Assembly: GCA_030424825.1 (NCBI GenBank)
Contig: JAUHWE010000298.1
Span: 1 to 6,274 of the forward strand
Length of the DNA stretch: 6,274 nucleotides
DNA from: Verrucomicrobiia bacterium
GTDB lineage: Bacteria; Verrucomicrobiota; Verrucomicrobiia; Opitutales; Opitutaceae
Direction of reading: 5' to 3'
The first letter of the stretch is position 1; each line of letters opens with the position of its first letter. Positions 1 through 5,398 of the stretch are shown here, in pieces. The notes under the pieces were generated by a model. It had not been told where the DNA came from and did no database searches. It saw only the letters and a list, made by a program, of their open reading frames with translations. Both the position numbers and the translations under genes were made by a program.

Positions 1-340
1 CAAAGCTTTGGGTTTGGCTCTCCGCATTCCCTTGAAGATTCAAGGCTACGTGTATGACTTCGATGTCATTCGGATTTGCTCCAATGTTATTATAGTAGTC
101 GACGATACCCAGTCCGATATCTGCTGCAGCTGCTTGGCAAAACGGGCACCAGTGGGCAAACCACTCCAGGAAAATAATTTTCCCCTCCATATCATAGAGG
201 CTAACAGGCTGGTTGGTTGCGCGATCGGTCAGGGTGAAATTCTCGACGATGTCGCCGACTTCGTACCGCTGCGAAAATCCCGTAGAGGCTATCGCGAGAA
301 TTGTTAGAACGAGTAATAGTAGTATCGGTAATTTGGGCAT
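1..340 (-). CDS. Exported thioredoxin-fold (TlpA/redoxin-like) protein, partial
   Basis: The reading frame starts at ATG 340-338 and stays open to the left edge, giving 113 residues with the C-terminus missing. Residues 1-23 form a hydrophobic signal peptide (Leu/Ile-rich core, then ASTGFSQ). After it come a redoxin-type beginning (VGDIVENFTLTDR) and a strand leading into EWFAHWCPFCQ, with the active-site CPFC at residues 65-68. This is the family's usual WCxxC position, so the protein probably acts as a periplasmic or envelope thiol-disulfide oxidoreductase. Its substrate cannot be told. It begins 4 bases after the stop of the barrel gene and is very likely co-transcribed with it. A GAGG lies about 11 bases before the ATG, rather far for a ribosome binding site. 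A peroxiredoxin-like role is possible, but the second Cys placed as in CxxC favours a thioredoxin/TlpA role. Confidence 0.85.
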   Translation of the reverse strand, partial: MPKLPILLLLVLTILAIASTGFSQRYEVGDIVENFTLTDRATNQPVSLYDMEGKIIFLEWFAHWCPFCQAAAADIGLGIVDYYNNIGANPNDIEVIHVALNLQGNAESQTQSF

Positions 341-344
341 GATT

Positions 345-1445
345 CTAGAAGCCTCTGCTAAGCGCGAGTTGGAAGACGGTCCAGTCCCTGTCTTGGTAGA
401 GATTTTGGAAAAAATCAACATTGCTTGGAGTTTCTTCGTAACTGGAGCTAATCGGGGCGACGTAGCATCTGCCCGACCATTGATCGCCAATCCATTTTAA
501 GCCGAAGCCAAATTTTCGGCTAGTGACTCCAGGAGCGGCGGCTGTGAAAAGCGAGTTTTCGATCTCTCCGGTGTCCTTGTAGTATCTGCCGTCCAGATAC
601 AGAGAAAGGGATTCGTTTAAAGAGTACTCCAGGGCAAGATTGGCGTAGTGGGCGTCAAACTGAGGATTTTCTCGGGACCCTCCCACCTGTCCTCGAAAGA
701 CCCAGCGTTCACTCAGCGCAATGTTCAGCGCGTATTCCGCACCAAATCGGGTTTCACGTTCGGTGGTTTCAGAAGCCCTCAACGTGAACAGCGAGCGGAT
801 TCGCTTGGAAAGTATGTTTTCGGTTGAAACGCTAAGCGCGGAGGTGGCGAGAACGACTTCTCCTCGCTGTAGACCATCAAAATCGATCTCGTAACCAGGG
901 GCTATTTGGTCCTGCAATTGAGATATTGAAAATTGGGCATAACCGCTATTGGGGAGATACATCCAGCGTAGGCCGGCGTTGACGTTGTACCCCTTCGGTT
1001 TCGCCTTGTCGTACAGCGCAGCGCCGGGAACGCCCTCGAGGTTGGAGAATTGCTGCCGGTAGTATTCGTCGAGCCAGGCGGAACGAAAATTGTTGTAGCC
1101 ATCGTAAGCGCCGCCGCCGAGCAGAAGCGTCACATTCTCCGAGGCGTTTTTTCTCCCATTGATCTGCAGTCCCATGTTGGATTCAGAGCGAGAAAGGGTT
1201 TCGCCGTTGAAGTCGAAGGACACCGGAACGTAGTCTAATGAAAAGTCACTTGCGGAAACGCTGATCTGCGTATCCCAGTCACCTATTTGGGCCACGGTCA
1301 TCGCGTTGCCTTGAAAGAGGGAGATGTCACCCGAGTCAATGAGTTCGAATGATGTGTCGAACCGGTCCATTGGTGCTGCAATAAGGGCTGTATGATTCGC
1401 GACAACAGCGGCGAGTGATACGATACGTAAAAGAACAAGCTTCAT
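345..1445 (-). CDS. Outer-membrane beta-barrel protein of unknown function (DUF3570 position-equivalent)
   Basis: This is a 366-residue protein if started at ATG 1445-1443. I chose this start because it opens directly into a signal peptide (MKLVLLRIVSLAAVVANHTALIAA, probable cleavage near residue 24) and has TAGGAA just upstream. The open frame reaches 8 codons further up (1469), but that start would overlap the lipoprotein gene and spoil the signal peptide. The mature part is made of alternating polar/hydrophobic strands with many aromatic residues, for example WMYLPNSGYAQFSIS, RFGAEYALNIALSERWVF and LSLYLDGRYYKDTGEIEN. It ends in LALSRGF, a C-terminal Phe typical of the outer-membrane barrel assembly signal. 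Conserved-looking stretches include AYDGYNNFRSAWLDEYYR (residues 113-130) and APGYEIDFDGLQRG (182-195). By neighbourhood it occupies the place that DUF3570 proteins take beside DUF4266 lipoproteins, but I do not recognise a DUF3570 signature. Role unknown; a channel or a lipoprotein partner is an inference. Confidence 0.8.
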   Translation of the reverse strand: MKLVLLRIVSLAAVVANHTALIAAPMDRFDTSFELIDSGDISLFQGNAMTVAQIGDWDTQISVSASDFSLDYVPVSFDFNGETLSRSESNMGLQINGRKNASENVTLLLGGGAYDGYNNFRSAWLDEYYRQQFSNLEGVPGAALYDKAKPKGYNVNAGLRWMYLPNSGYAQFSISQLQDQIAPGYEIDFDGLQRGEVVLATSALSVSTENILSKRIRSLFTLRASETTERETRFGAEYALNIALSERWVFRGQVGGSRENPQFDAHYANLALEYSLNESLSLYLDGRYYKDTGEIENSLFTAAAPGVTSRKFGFGLKWIGDQWSGRCYVAPISSSYEETPSNVDFFQNLYQDRDWTVFQLALSRGF

Positions 1446-1447
1446 GG

Positions 1448-1453
1448 TTCCTA
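1448..1453 (-). promoter_or_regulatory. Ribosome binding site of the barrel gene, overlapping the upstream stop codon
   Basis: On the minus strand the sequence reads TAGGAA followed by CC and the ATG at 1445. The TAG is the stop codon of the lipoprotein gene, so the Shine-Dalgarno core (AGGA) is partly formed by that stop. This supports the start at 1445 over the upstream one at 1469 and suggests translational coupling between the two genes. Confidence 0.6.
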
Positions 1454-1681
1454 GCGACAGGCAGTGCAACCGGCTGCTTGTCCGCCTCCTGAAACCGCGC
1501 TTCCGGGCTCGATTTGGGAAAGGAGGTTTATCTGGTCATTTTGAACGGGGTTGTCAGAAAATATCATCCCGTTTTGTGAAACGAGTCCCTGATCGTAAAC
1601 GGGTATCGATACGCAGCCCGCGAGCCCCAGAACGGAGACCGCGAGCGCAGCGGTTGTTAAGCATCGGATTCTCGGTTTCAT
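1451..1681 (-). CDS. Small DUF4266-like lipoprotein with C-terminal CxxC
   Basis: This 76-residue protein has an arginine-containing n-region, a hydrophobic stretch and a clear lipobox LAGC with the lipidated Cys at residue 23, so it should be processed by signal peptidase II and anchored in the envelope. The mature part is only about 54 residues. It contains VSIPVYDQGLVSQ and ends in a glycine-rich tail SGGGQAAG followed by CTACR, giving a CxxC (Cys72, Cys75) almost at the C-terminus. Size, the short VxxPxY segment after the lipid Cys and the Gly-rich Cys tail fit the DUF4266 family, whose function is unknown. It lies 5 bases upstream of the barrel gene and is first or second in the operon. 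GAGGAA sits 3 bases before the ATG. The tail could bind a metal or cofactor, or be a substrate of the neighbouring thioredoxin-like protein; both are inference. Confidence 0.8.
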   Translation of the reverse strand: MKPRIRCLTTAALAVSVLGLAGCVSIPVYDQGLVSQNGMIFSDNPVQNDQINLLSQIEPGSAVSGGGQAAGCTACR

Positions 1682-1891
1682 CTATTCCTCAATAAAGAGA
1701 CTCTTCGGTAGAAGTTTATTCCCGTAAAGGCGGCTCCAGTTAAGGTAATCCATGGCTTTCTGGCGGTGGTTCGGTTGGAATTGCCGAATGGTTTCTCGAA
1801 ATGCTTCTCTGGGAAATGGGTGAAATGCGATTTTGATCGCGGGATCTCTCCGCCAAGCATAGGGGAGTGCATTCGTTATTGGAAATGTCAT
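1682..1891 (-). CDS. Possible small protein upstream of the lipoprotein, function unknown
   Basis: An open frame of 69 codons runs from ATG 1891-1889 to TAG 1684-1682, and the ATG of the lipoprotein follows the TAG with no gap. The translation is soluble and rich in aromatic and basic residues (REAFRETIRQFQPNHRQKAM, then DYLNWSRLYGNKLLPKSLF) and looks protein-like, not like a shadow frame. The GAGGAA used by the lipoprotein forms its last two codons. Against it: no convincing ribosome binding site precedes ATG 1891, it has no recognisable family or export signal although its neighbours are all exported, and it fills the divergent promoter region of the transporter. It could be a real leader gene of the operon, a remnant of a longer gene, or chance. 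If it is not a gene, 1682-1933 is a divergent intergenic region in which I see no clear promoter. Confidence 0.35.
   Translation of the reverse strand: MTFPITNALPYAWRRDPAIKIAFHPFPREAFRETIRQFQPNHRQKAMDYLNWSRLYGNKLLPKSLFIEE
1685..1690 (-). promoter_or_regulatory. Ribosome binding site of the lipoprotein gene
   Basis: The minus strand reads GAGGAA, then TAG, then the ATG at 1681. The strong Shine-Dalgarno core fixes the lipoprotein start and sits within the last two codons of the 69-codon open frame upstream. Terminating ribosomes could therefore restart directly if that frame is translated. Confidence 0.6.
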
Positions 1892-1933
1892 GCTGAATCA
1901 GTTTCGGCAAACCCATTTCACAAAAAGCAACTT

Positions 1934-3130
1934 ATGAGCACTATTTGGATTCTGCGTTTTACCTGTCTTTTGCAGATCGCGTCTATGGGCATTCTCTTTG
2001 TCTTTGAGGCGGTTCGAATGAAAGACATGGGGGTAAGCGAGTCTGCAATTGGATTAATCATAGGATTCAGTAGCGGGGTCTTTATTTTGAGTTCCATGTT
2101 TTGGGGCCGGCTTGCAGATAAAAAGGGTTGGCACAAGAAGATCGTGATCTGGGGCACGGTCGGGTTTACGGGGCTCCTGTTCTATTTTGCGCTGTGCGTA
2201 ACGCCTTGGCAGTTCTTCGTGTACGGAGTGTTGCGTTCGGTTTTCATGCCGATGATTGCGGGAATAATGCCAGCGATCGCTGTGAAGGCTCATGGTGATG
2301 AGCAGCAGGGGCGGAAATTTGGGATCTATCGTGCCTTTGGCTCGATCGGATTCATAATGGGGACCATGGTTCTACCCCTCGTCCTAAACGATATCGCTAA
2401 GGTTGCCCAGGCGTCTTCGCTCTTTCTTATCGGCTCACTCTTTCTGTTGTCGAAGTTGCCCAGACCGGCGGCAAATTATGTGGAAAGATCGCCTCTAAAG
2501 ATCCGGAATCTGGATTCATTCGTGAAGCTTTTCTTGTCCTCGGTGTTTTTCATATCGCTTGCAGATCCTGCTGTGCATGGGTTCTTCAATGCGTACGCGC
2601 GTGATTTAGGGGGAAGTACTCGATTGCTTGGACTCCTGTCGGGAATGTTTGGTCTGGTGGCGTTCTTTTTTCTGCCTTTGATGGGAAGGGCCATTGACCA
2701 CTTTCGGGCGAGTTCAGTTCTGGTATTTTCGCTATTGCTGCAGCCACTGCGGGTGTTTGTAACGTCCACGCTGGATGATCCGAATCTTCTTTGGATTCCG
2801 ATCCTGTTTCACGGTGTCTGCTGGGGCGGTATGGAAGTTGCGGCCGTGGTGTATCTTTCACGGCGTGTGGAAGAAGGGCAAAAGGCGACAGTGCTTTCCT
2901 ACTATATGGCGGTTCGAATGCTTGGAGCGCTCGTAGGAGCAAGCATTTGCGGATACGTAGCAGAGAATTATGGATACGTTTCTATGTTCCGTGTGATATC
3001 TGCCGCTGCTCTAGTGGGAGCTGTCATCTACATAACCGGAATTGCCCTAGGCCGGGCGCGAGAGGGCACCGCTAAGCGAGGTGCAGGGGCCGATTCTTCG
3101 GCAAAACCGGATCAGGCGACGGGAAAGTGA
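1934..3130 (+). CDS. MFS transporter (MFS_1-like / nucleoside-symporter-like type)
   Basis: This is a 398-residue inner-membrane protein with about twelve hydrophobic segments: roughly residues 5-26, 38-58, 68-88, 92-117, 130-150, 154-173, 198-220, 230-250, 260-280, 286-308, 320-343 and 350-373. The loop between segments 2 and 3 carries the MFS signature A form GRLADKKGWHKK (58-69). YRAFGSIGFIMG (132-143) and FFNAYARDLGGS (217-228) resemble the MFS_1-like / LacY-nucleoside symporter branch. Substrate unknown. I start at ATG 1934 because the first membrane segment begins at once; the frame stays open another 56 codons to 1766, but that stretch is not membrane-like and overlaps the opposite-strand frame. 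The ribosome binding site is weak. The hydrophilic tail (374-398) is rich in Ala, Gly and Lys, and its last 19 bases overlap the 3' end of the convergent SRPBCC gene. Confidence 0.88.
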   Translation: MSTIWILRFTCLLQIASMGILFVFEAVRMKDMGVSESAIGLIIGFSSGVFILSSMFWGRLADKKGWHKKIVIWGTVGFTGLLFYFALCVTPWQFFVYGVLRSVFMPMIAGIMPAIAVKAHGDEQQGRKFGIYRAFGSIGFIMGTMVLPLVLNDIAKVAQASSLFLIGSLFLLSKLPRPAANYVERSPLKIRNLDSFVKLFLSSVFFISLADPAVHGFFNAYARDLGGSTRLLGLLSGMFGLVAFFFLPLMGRAIDHFRASSVLVFSLLLQPLRVFVTSTLDDPNLLWIPILFHGVCWGGMEVAAVVYLSRRVEEGQKATVLSYYMAVRMLGALVGASICGYVAENYGYVSMFRVISAAALVGAVIYITGIALGRAREGTAKRGAGADSSAKPDQATGK

Positions 3131-4035
3131 ATTGTGGTAATCAGTTCGTTTTCGGGAACTTCCTGAGGGCCGTTTTCGTAAACTTCTAAGGGGTCGGTTT
3201 TCTTGCTCTGCTTAAACACCTTATTTCTTCCGTGCATCATCCCTGCGGACCAGGGATTTCCTAAATGGCGATAAGGCCCGGTGTGCCTGATTCGGTAGGT
3301 GTCGCAGGAATCCATGCGGGCGACGAACAATCCGCTGGGAACGCTTTCAGGTGCCGTTTCCAAAGGGAAAGCGGATGTGTATTCAGTGATCCCATTCACC
3401 GGATCGTACTTGTGATAGATAGAAAAGGGATTCCCGGAGGGAGTGATGCCAGACGTCTCAATCGCGTTCCGGAGAGTTTTGAAATCCTTTTCCATCTGGA
3501 TGCCAAGGTCCGCAATGGGGCACGAGGTTCGGATGCCGATATAGACACCACCCTCGAATGGGGTAACTCCGGGAAACTCGAGCTTAGACGGGACGGTTCC
3601 GGTTTCGATATAGTCCTTCAGCATGGTCAACCCCCGCTGATAATCCATACCAATCATGGCGATCATCATGTTCTTCATCCAAAACATGAAAAAAGGAAGC
3701 GAACTATTCATCGACCAGGTCGTTTCGGTTGATCCACCTTTGTGATGGAAATCAAAGGACACAGATGCGACAGATTTCCATGGCTTTAAGAAGGTGAGGC
3801 GATAGTCGATTTTTCGATTCGATTCCTCACCGATGACTTCCATCTCTCCACTTCCCACAATGTCCCCTTCCCAACGGTAGCTCTTGCCGTCCTGTGCGTT
3901 CGTGACTTTGCAGCTCGGTTCGGCGATTAGCCAGGGAGACCAAATGGGCCATTGCTTGAAGTCGCGAACGTTGGAATAAACAGTCTCGGTTGGAGCGTCG
4001 ATGACCGTAGTGCGACTTAATGAAAACTGGGGCAT
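3112..4035 (-). CDS. SRPBCC domain + GyrI-like effector-binding domain protein
   Basis: This is a 307-residue cytoplasmic protein in two parts. Residues 1-146 are a SRPBCC (START-like / polyketide cyclase-like) domain: the opening strand FSLSRTTVIDAPTETVYSNV, then DFKQWPIWSPW, a series of strands, and the long C-terminal helix ending near MLKDYIETG. Residues 152-306 are a GyrI-like (AraC effector-binding) domain, with VYIGIRTSC, the hallmark RIRHTGPYRHLGNPWSA (248-264) and the closing DPLEVYENGP ... LITTIHFPV. Both folds bind hydrophobic or amphipathic small molecules; no DNA-binding domain is present, so it is not itself a transcription factor. I prefer ATG 4035 because the domain begins there; ATG 4083 would add 16 residues (MIEKSLLSLFSQKPIP) and neither has a good Shine-Dalgarno. 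The same domain pairing is known in other bacteria; the ligand is unknown. The gene is convergent with the MFS gene and divergent from the hydrolase. Confidence 0.85.
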   Translation of the reverse strand: MPQFSLSRTTVIDAPTETVYSNVRDFKQWPIWSPWLIAEPSCKVTNAQDGKSYRWEGDIVGSGEMEVIGEESNRKIDYRLTFLKPWKSVASVSFDFHHKGGSTETTWSMNSSLPFFMFWMKNMMIAMIGMDYQRGLTMLKDYIETGTVPSKLEFPGVTPFEGGVYIGIRTSCPIADLGIQMEKDFKTLRNAIETSGITPSGNPFSIYHKYDPVNGITEYTSAFPLETAPESVPSGLFVARMDSCDTYRIRHTGPYRHLGNPWSAGMMHGRNKVFKQSKKTDPLEVYENGPQEVPENELITTIHFPVA

Positions 4036-4096
4036 AGGAATAGGTTTTTGAGAGAATAGTGATAGGAGGCTCTTTTCAATCAATTATCTGAGTAGT

Positions 4097-4125
4097 AATA
4101 TTGGACTTGGACTTTTTTTGATCAA
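4097..4125 (-). promoter_or_regulatory. Candidate sigma-70-type promoter for the SRPBCC/GyrI gene
   Basis: On the minus strand TTGATC (plus 4120-4125) is followed after 17 bases by AATATT (plus 4097-4102), each matching 4 of 6 consensus positions. Transcription would start near 4090. That would leave a 55-base leader before ATG 4035 but only about 7 bases before ATG 4083, which favours the shorter protein. This is a weak, pattern-based call. Confidence 0.25.
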
Positions 4126-4144
4126 AGGTGCTATAGCTATCTGA

Positions 4145-5089
4145 ATGATGTTACCTATTCTACGAATTGTTTGTGTACTAGTCTTGTCCTTTGTCACTTT
4201 TGGTGAGTCGGCGACTGAGATTAGGTTTTTAAGCGCGGCGGACCAATCGATGCAGCCGGCGATGTTCTACCATCCGGGTGGAGAGGTCGAAGTACCGATG
4301 GTTGTCGCCTTGCATTCCTGGTCTAGCGATTACAAGCAGACATTGCATTCAGACATTGAAGCGTGGTGTGTCGAGAATGGTTGGGCTTATTTGCATCCTG
4401 ATTTTAGAGGACGCAATTTGAGACCGGAGGCGTCAGGCTCCGAGCTCGTAGTACAAGATATTTTGAGCTCAGTCGAATATGCCAAGAGCACAGGGTCTAT
4501 CGATTCGTCTTCGATCTATCTTGTTGGCACATCGGGTGGAGGCTACGCGTGCTTGTTGATGGTAGGACGCCATCCCAATCTGTGGGCCGGAGTATCTGCA
4601 TGGGTCCCAATCTTCGACTTGAAAGCATGGTACTTTGAGACGAAAGAGAGAAAGCTTCGGTACACGGACGAAATTGTGGCTTCCTGTGGAGGTGCACCCG
4701 GCGATAGTCCCGAAGTGGATACAGAGTACTGGAAACGCTCGCCTATTGCCTACTTGGAAAATGCGAAAGGTGCAAATCTACATATTAACACGGGGATTCG
4801 CGACGGCCATGATGGGAGCGTTCCGGTCAGTCATTCGCTTTTGGCATTCAACGCGATCGCCGATCGAAAAGATCGACTGAGCAAGCGGCAGATTCGTCAC
4901 TTCGTAAGGAAAGCAGACGTACCCAAGTCCCTTCGTAGTGAAATACCAGATCCAGGTTATGGAGATAAGCAGCCACTTTTTAGAAGAACCTCGGGAAGTG
5001 TAACGGTAACGGTATTCGATGGCGCTCACGAACTGATTTCGGGTGCGGCCATCGCCCAGATCGAGAATTGGCAAGAGAGAAAAAAGTAG
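4145..5089 (+). CDS. Secreted alpha/beta hydrolase, S9 / prolyl oligopeptidase-like
   Basis: This 314-residue protein starts with two adjacent ATGs (4145 and 4148) and a signal peptide (PILRIVCVLVLSFVTFGESA, cleavage near residue 23), so it acts in the periplasm or outside the cell. The alpha/beta-hydrolase fold is clear. The strand VVALHSW (53-59) leads to the oxyanion region, followed by WAYLHPDFRGRN (80-91). The nucleophile elbow is GTSGGG with Ser130. GHDGSVPVSHS supplies the likely acid Asp223, and FDGAHEL gives His295. A complete Ser-Asp-His set can therefore be assigned, with Asp220 as an alternative acid. Family members are peptidases or esterases, and the true substrate is not readable. 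An insertion between the acid and the histidine (about residues 240-285: KRQIRHFVRK ... IPDPGYGDKQPLF) probably covers the active site. No Shine-Dalgarno is evident. It ends 9 bases before the stop of the uncertain minus-strand frame. Confidence 0.85.
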   Translation: MMLPILRIVCVLVLSFVTFGESATEIRFLSAADQSMQPAMFYHPGGEVEVPMVVALHSWSSDYKQTLHSDIEAWCVENGWAYLHPDFRGRNLRPEASGSELVVQDILSSVEYAKSTGSIDSSSIYLVGTSGGGYACLLMVGRHPNLWAGVSAWVPIFDLKAWYFETKERKLRYTDEIVASCGGAPGDSPEVDTEYWKRSPIAYLENAKGANLHINTGIRDGHDGSVPVSHSLLAFNAIADRKDRLSKRQIRHFVRKADVPKSLRSEIPDPGYGDKQPLFRRTSGSVTVTVFDGAHELISGAAIAQIENWQERKK

Positions 5090-5098
5090 AGTAGCCTA

Positions 5099-5398
5099 TC
5101 AGATTGGGAAGGGTTGCGCTTTTAGGTATAAACGTTTATCCGTTAAAGTGCAACTGAGGAGATATTGACCGGGTTTTAAAGATTCTTTTGGGGGGAATTT
5201 CTGAGGTGCAGGATATTCGAGATTTGAGACTGTGACCTGTAATTGTTTGCAATCGACGATTTGGAACGGACCTTGGTTGGGAATAAAATTGAATCGGTTT
5301 AACGCCTCGAAGTTATTCTTTCGAGGAAGCTGACGATGCTTGAAGATTTTTCGTACGGATGGGCTGAAGTTGCGTAGCAAATACGAAGGCTGCGACAT
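5099..5398 (-). CDS. Uncertain 99-codon open frame overlapping the haloperoxidase 3' end
   Basis: ATG 5398-5396 opens a frame of 99 codons ending at TGA 5101-5099. Its first 86 bases overlap the end of the haloperoxidase gene in another frame; the remaining 71 codons lie in otherwise empty DNA and read plausibly (FQIVDCKQLQVTVSNLEYPA, then KPGQYLLSC). It has no recognised family, no signal peptide and no clear ribosome binding site, and same-strand overlaps this long are unusual. A 42-base near-palindrome (5113-5154) falls in its last 20 codons, which speaks for a non-coding 3' region instead. The other reading is that it is a C-terminal domain once joined to the haloperoxidase and cut off by a frameshift, or the remnant of a decayed gene. 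The frame is open much further upstream, to 5599, but that part is a shadow of the haloperoxidase. Confidence 0.25.
   Translation of the reverse strand: MSQPSYLLRNFSPSVRKIFKHRQLPRKNNFEALNRFNFIPNQGPFQIVDCKQLQVTVSNLEYPAPQKFPPKESLKPGQYLLSCTLTDKRLYLKAQPFPI
5113..5154. repeat. 42-base imperfect inverted repeat with palindromic centre, candidate bidirectional terminator
   Basis: The arms 5113-5133 and 5134-5154 match at 17 of 21 positions, and one mismatch would be a G-U pair in plus-strand RNA. The outer arms are GTTGCGCTTTTA and TTAAAGTGCAAC, and the centre ATAAACGTTTAT is a perfect 12-base palindrome. It lies 24 bases past the stop of the plus-strand hydrolase and about 160 bases past the stop of the minus-strand haloperoxidase, where two converging transcripts would end. 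No run of T follows on either strand, so it is not a textbook intrinsic terminator. A protein-binding palindrome or a REP-like dispersed element are alternatives. No second copy is visible in the window. Confidence 0.6.
5305..5326. repeat. Short inverted repeat with the haloperoxidase stop codon in its loop
   Basis: CCTCGAA (5305-5311) and TTCGAGG (5320-5326) are perfect 7-base complements around an 8-base spacer. The TAA stop of the haloperoxidase (5315-5313 on the minus strand) lies in the spacer, next to the AAAGAA that precedes it. The hairpin may protect or end the minus-strand transcript, but no U-tract follows immediately. The repeat itself is certain; its function is a guess. Confidence 0.5.

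Noticed and set aside
8..307. Plus-strand 99-codon open frame at the left edge
   Set aside because: It is the antisense of the thioredoxin-fold gene, whose minus-strand translation has a signal peptide and a CPFC motif.
1446..1469. Upstream start for the barrel protein at 1469
   Set aside because: It would put eight residues before a good signal peptide and overlap the lipoprotein gene; TAGGAA fits the start at 1445.
1813..1919. Inverted repeat GAAATGGGT (1813-1821) / ACCCATTTC (1911-1919) upstream of the MFS gene
   Set aside because: Nine bases separated by about 90 bases is weak, and the pairing is not extended; likely chance.
1766..1933. 56-codon N-terminal extension of the MFS protein
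   Set aside because: The extension is not membrane-like, and the first transmembrane segment begins right after ATG 1934.
2274..2281. GCGATCGC octamer resembling the cyanobacterial HIP1 repeat
   Set aside because: A single full copy inside a coding region; not over-represented in the window.
2476..2942. Minus-strand open frames inside the MFS gene
   Set aside because: They are rich in Pro, Arg and Ser without domain signs and lie opposite a clear membrane protein gene.
4036..4083. Longer N-terminus of the SRPBCC/GyrI protein from ATG 4083
   Set aside because: The added 16 residues do not belong to the domain, no Shine-Dalgarno precedes it, and the candidate promoter would leave almost no leader. 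It is not fully excluded.
5251..5261. Small palindrome AATCGACGATT
   Set aside because: Only five paired bases and no context; expected by chance.
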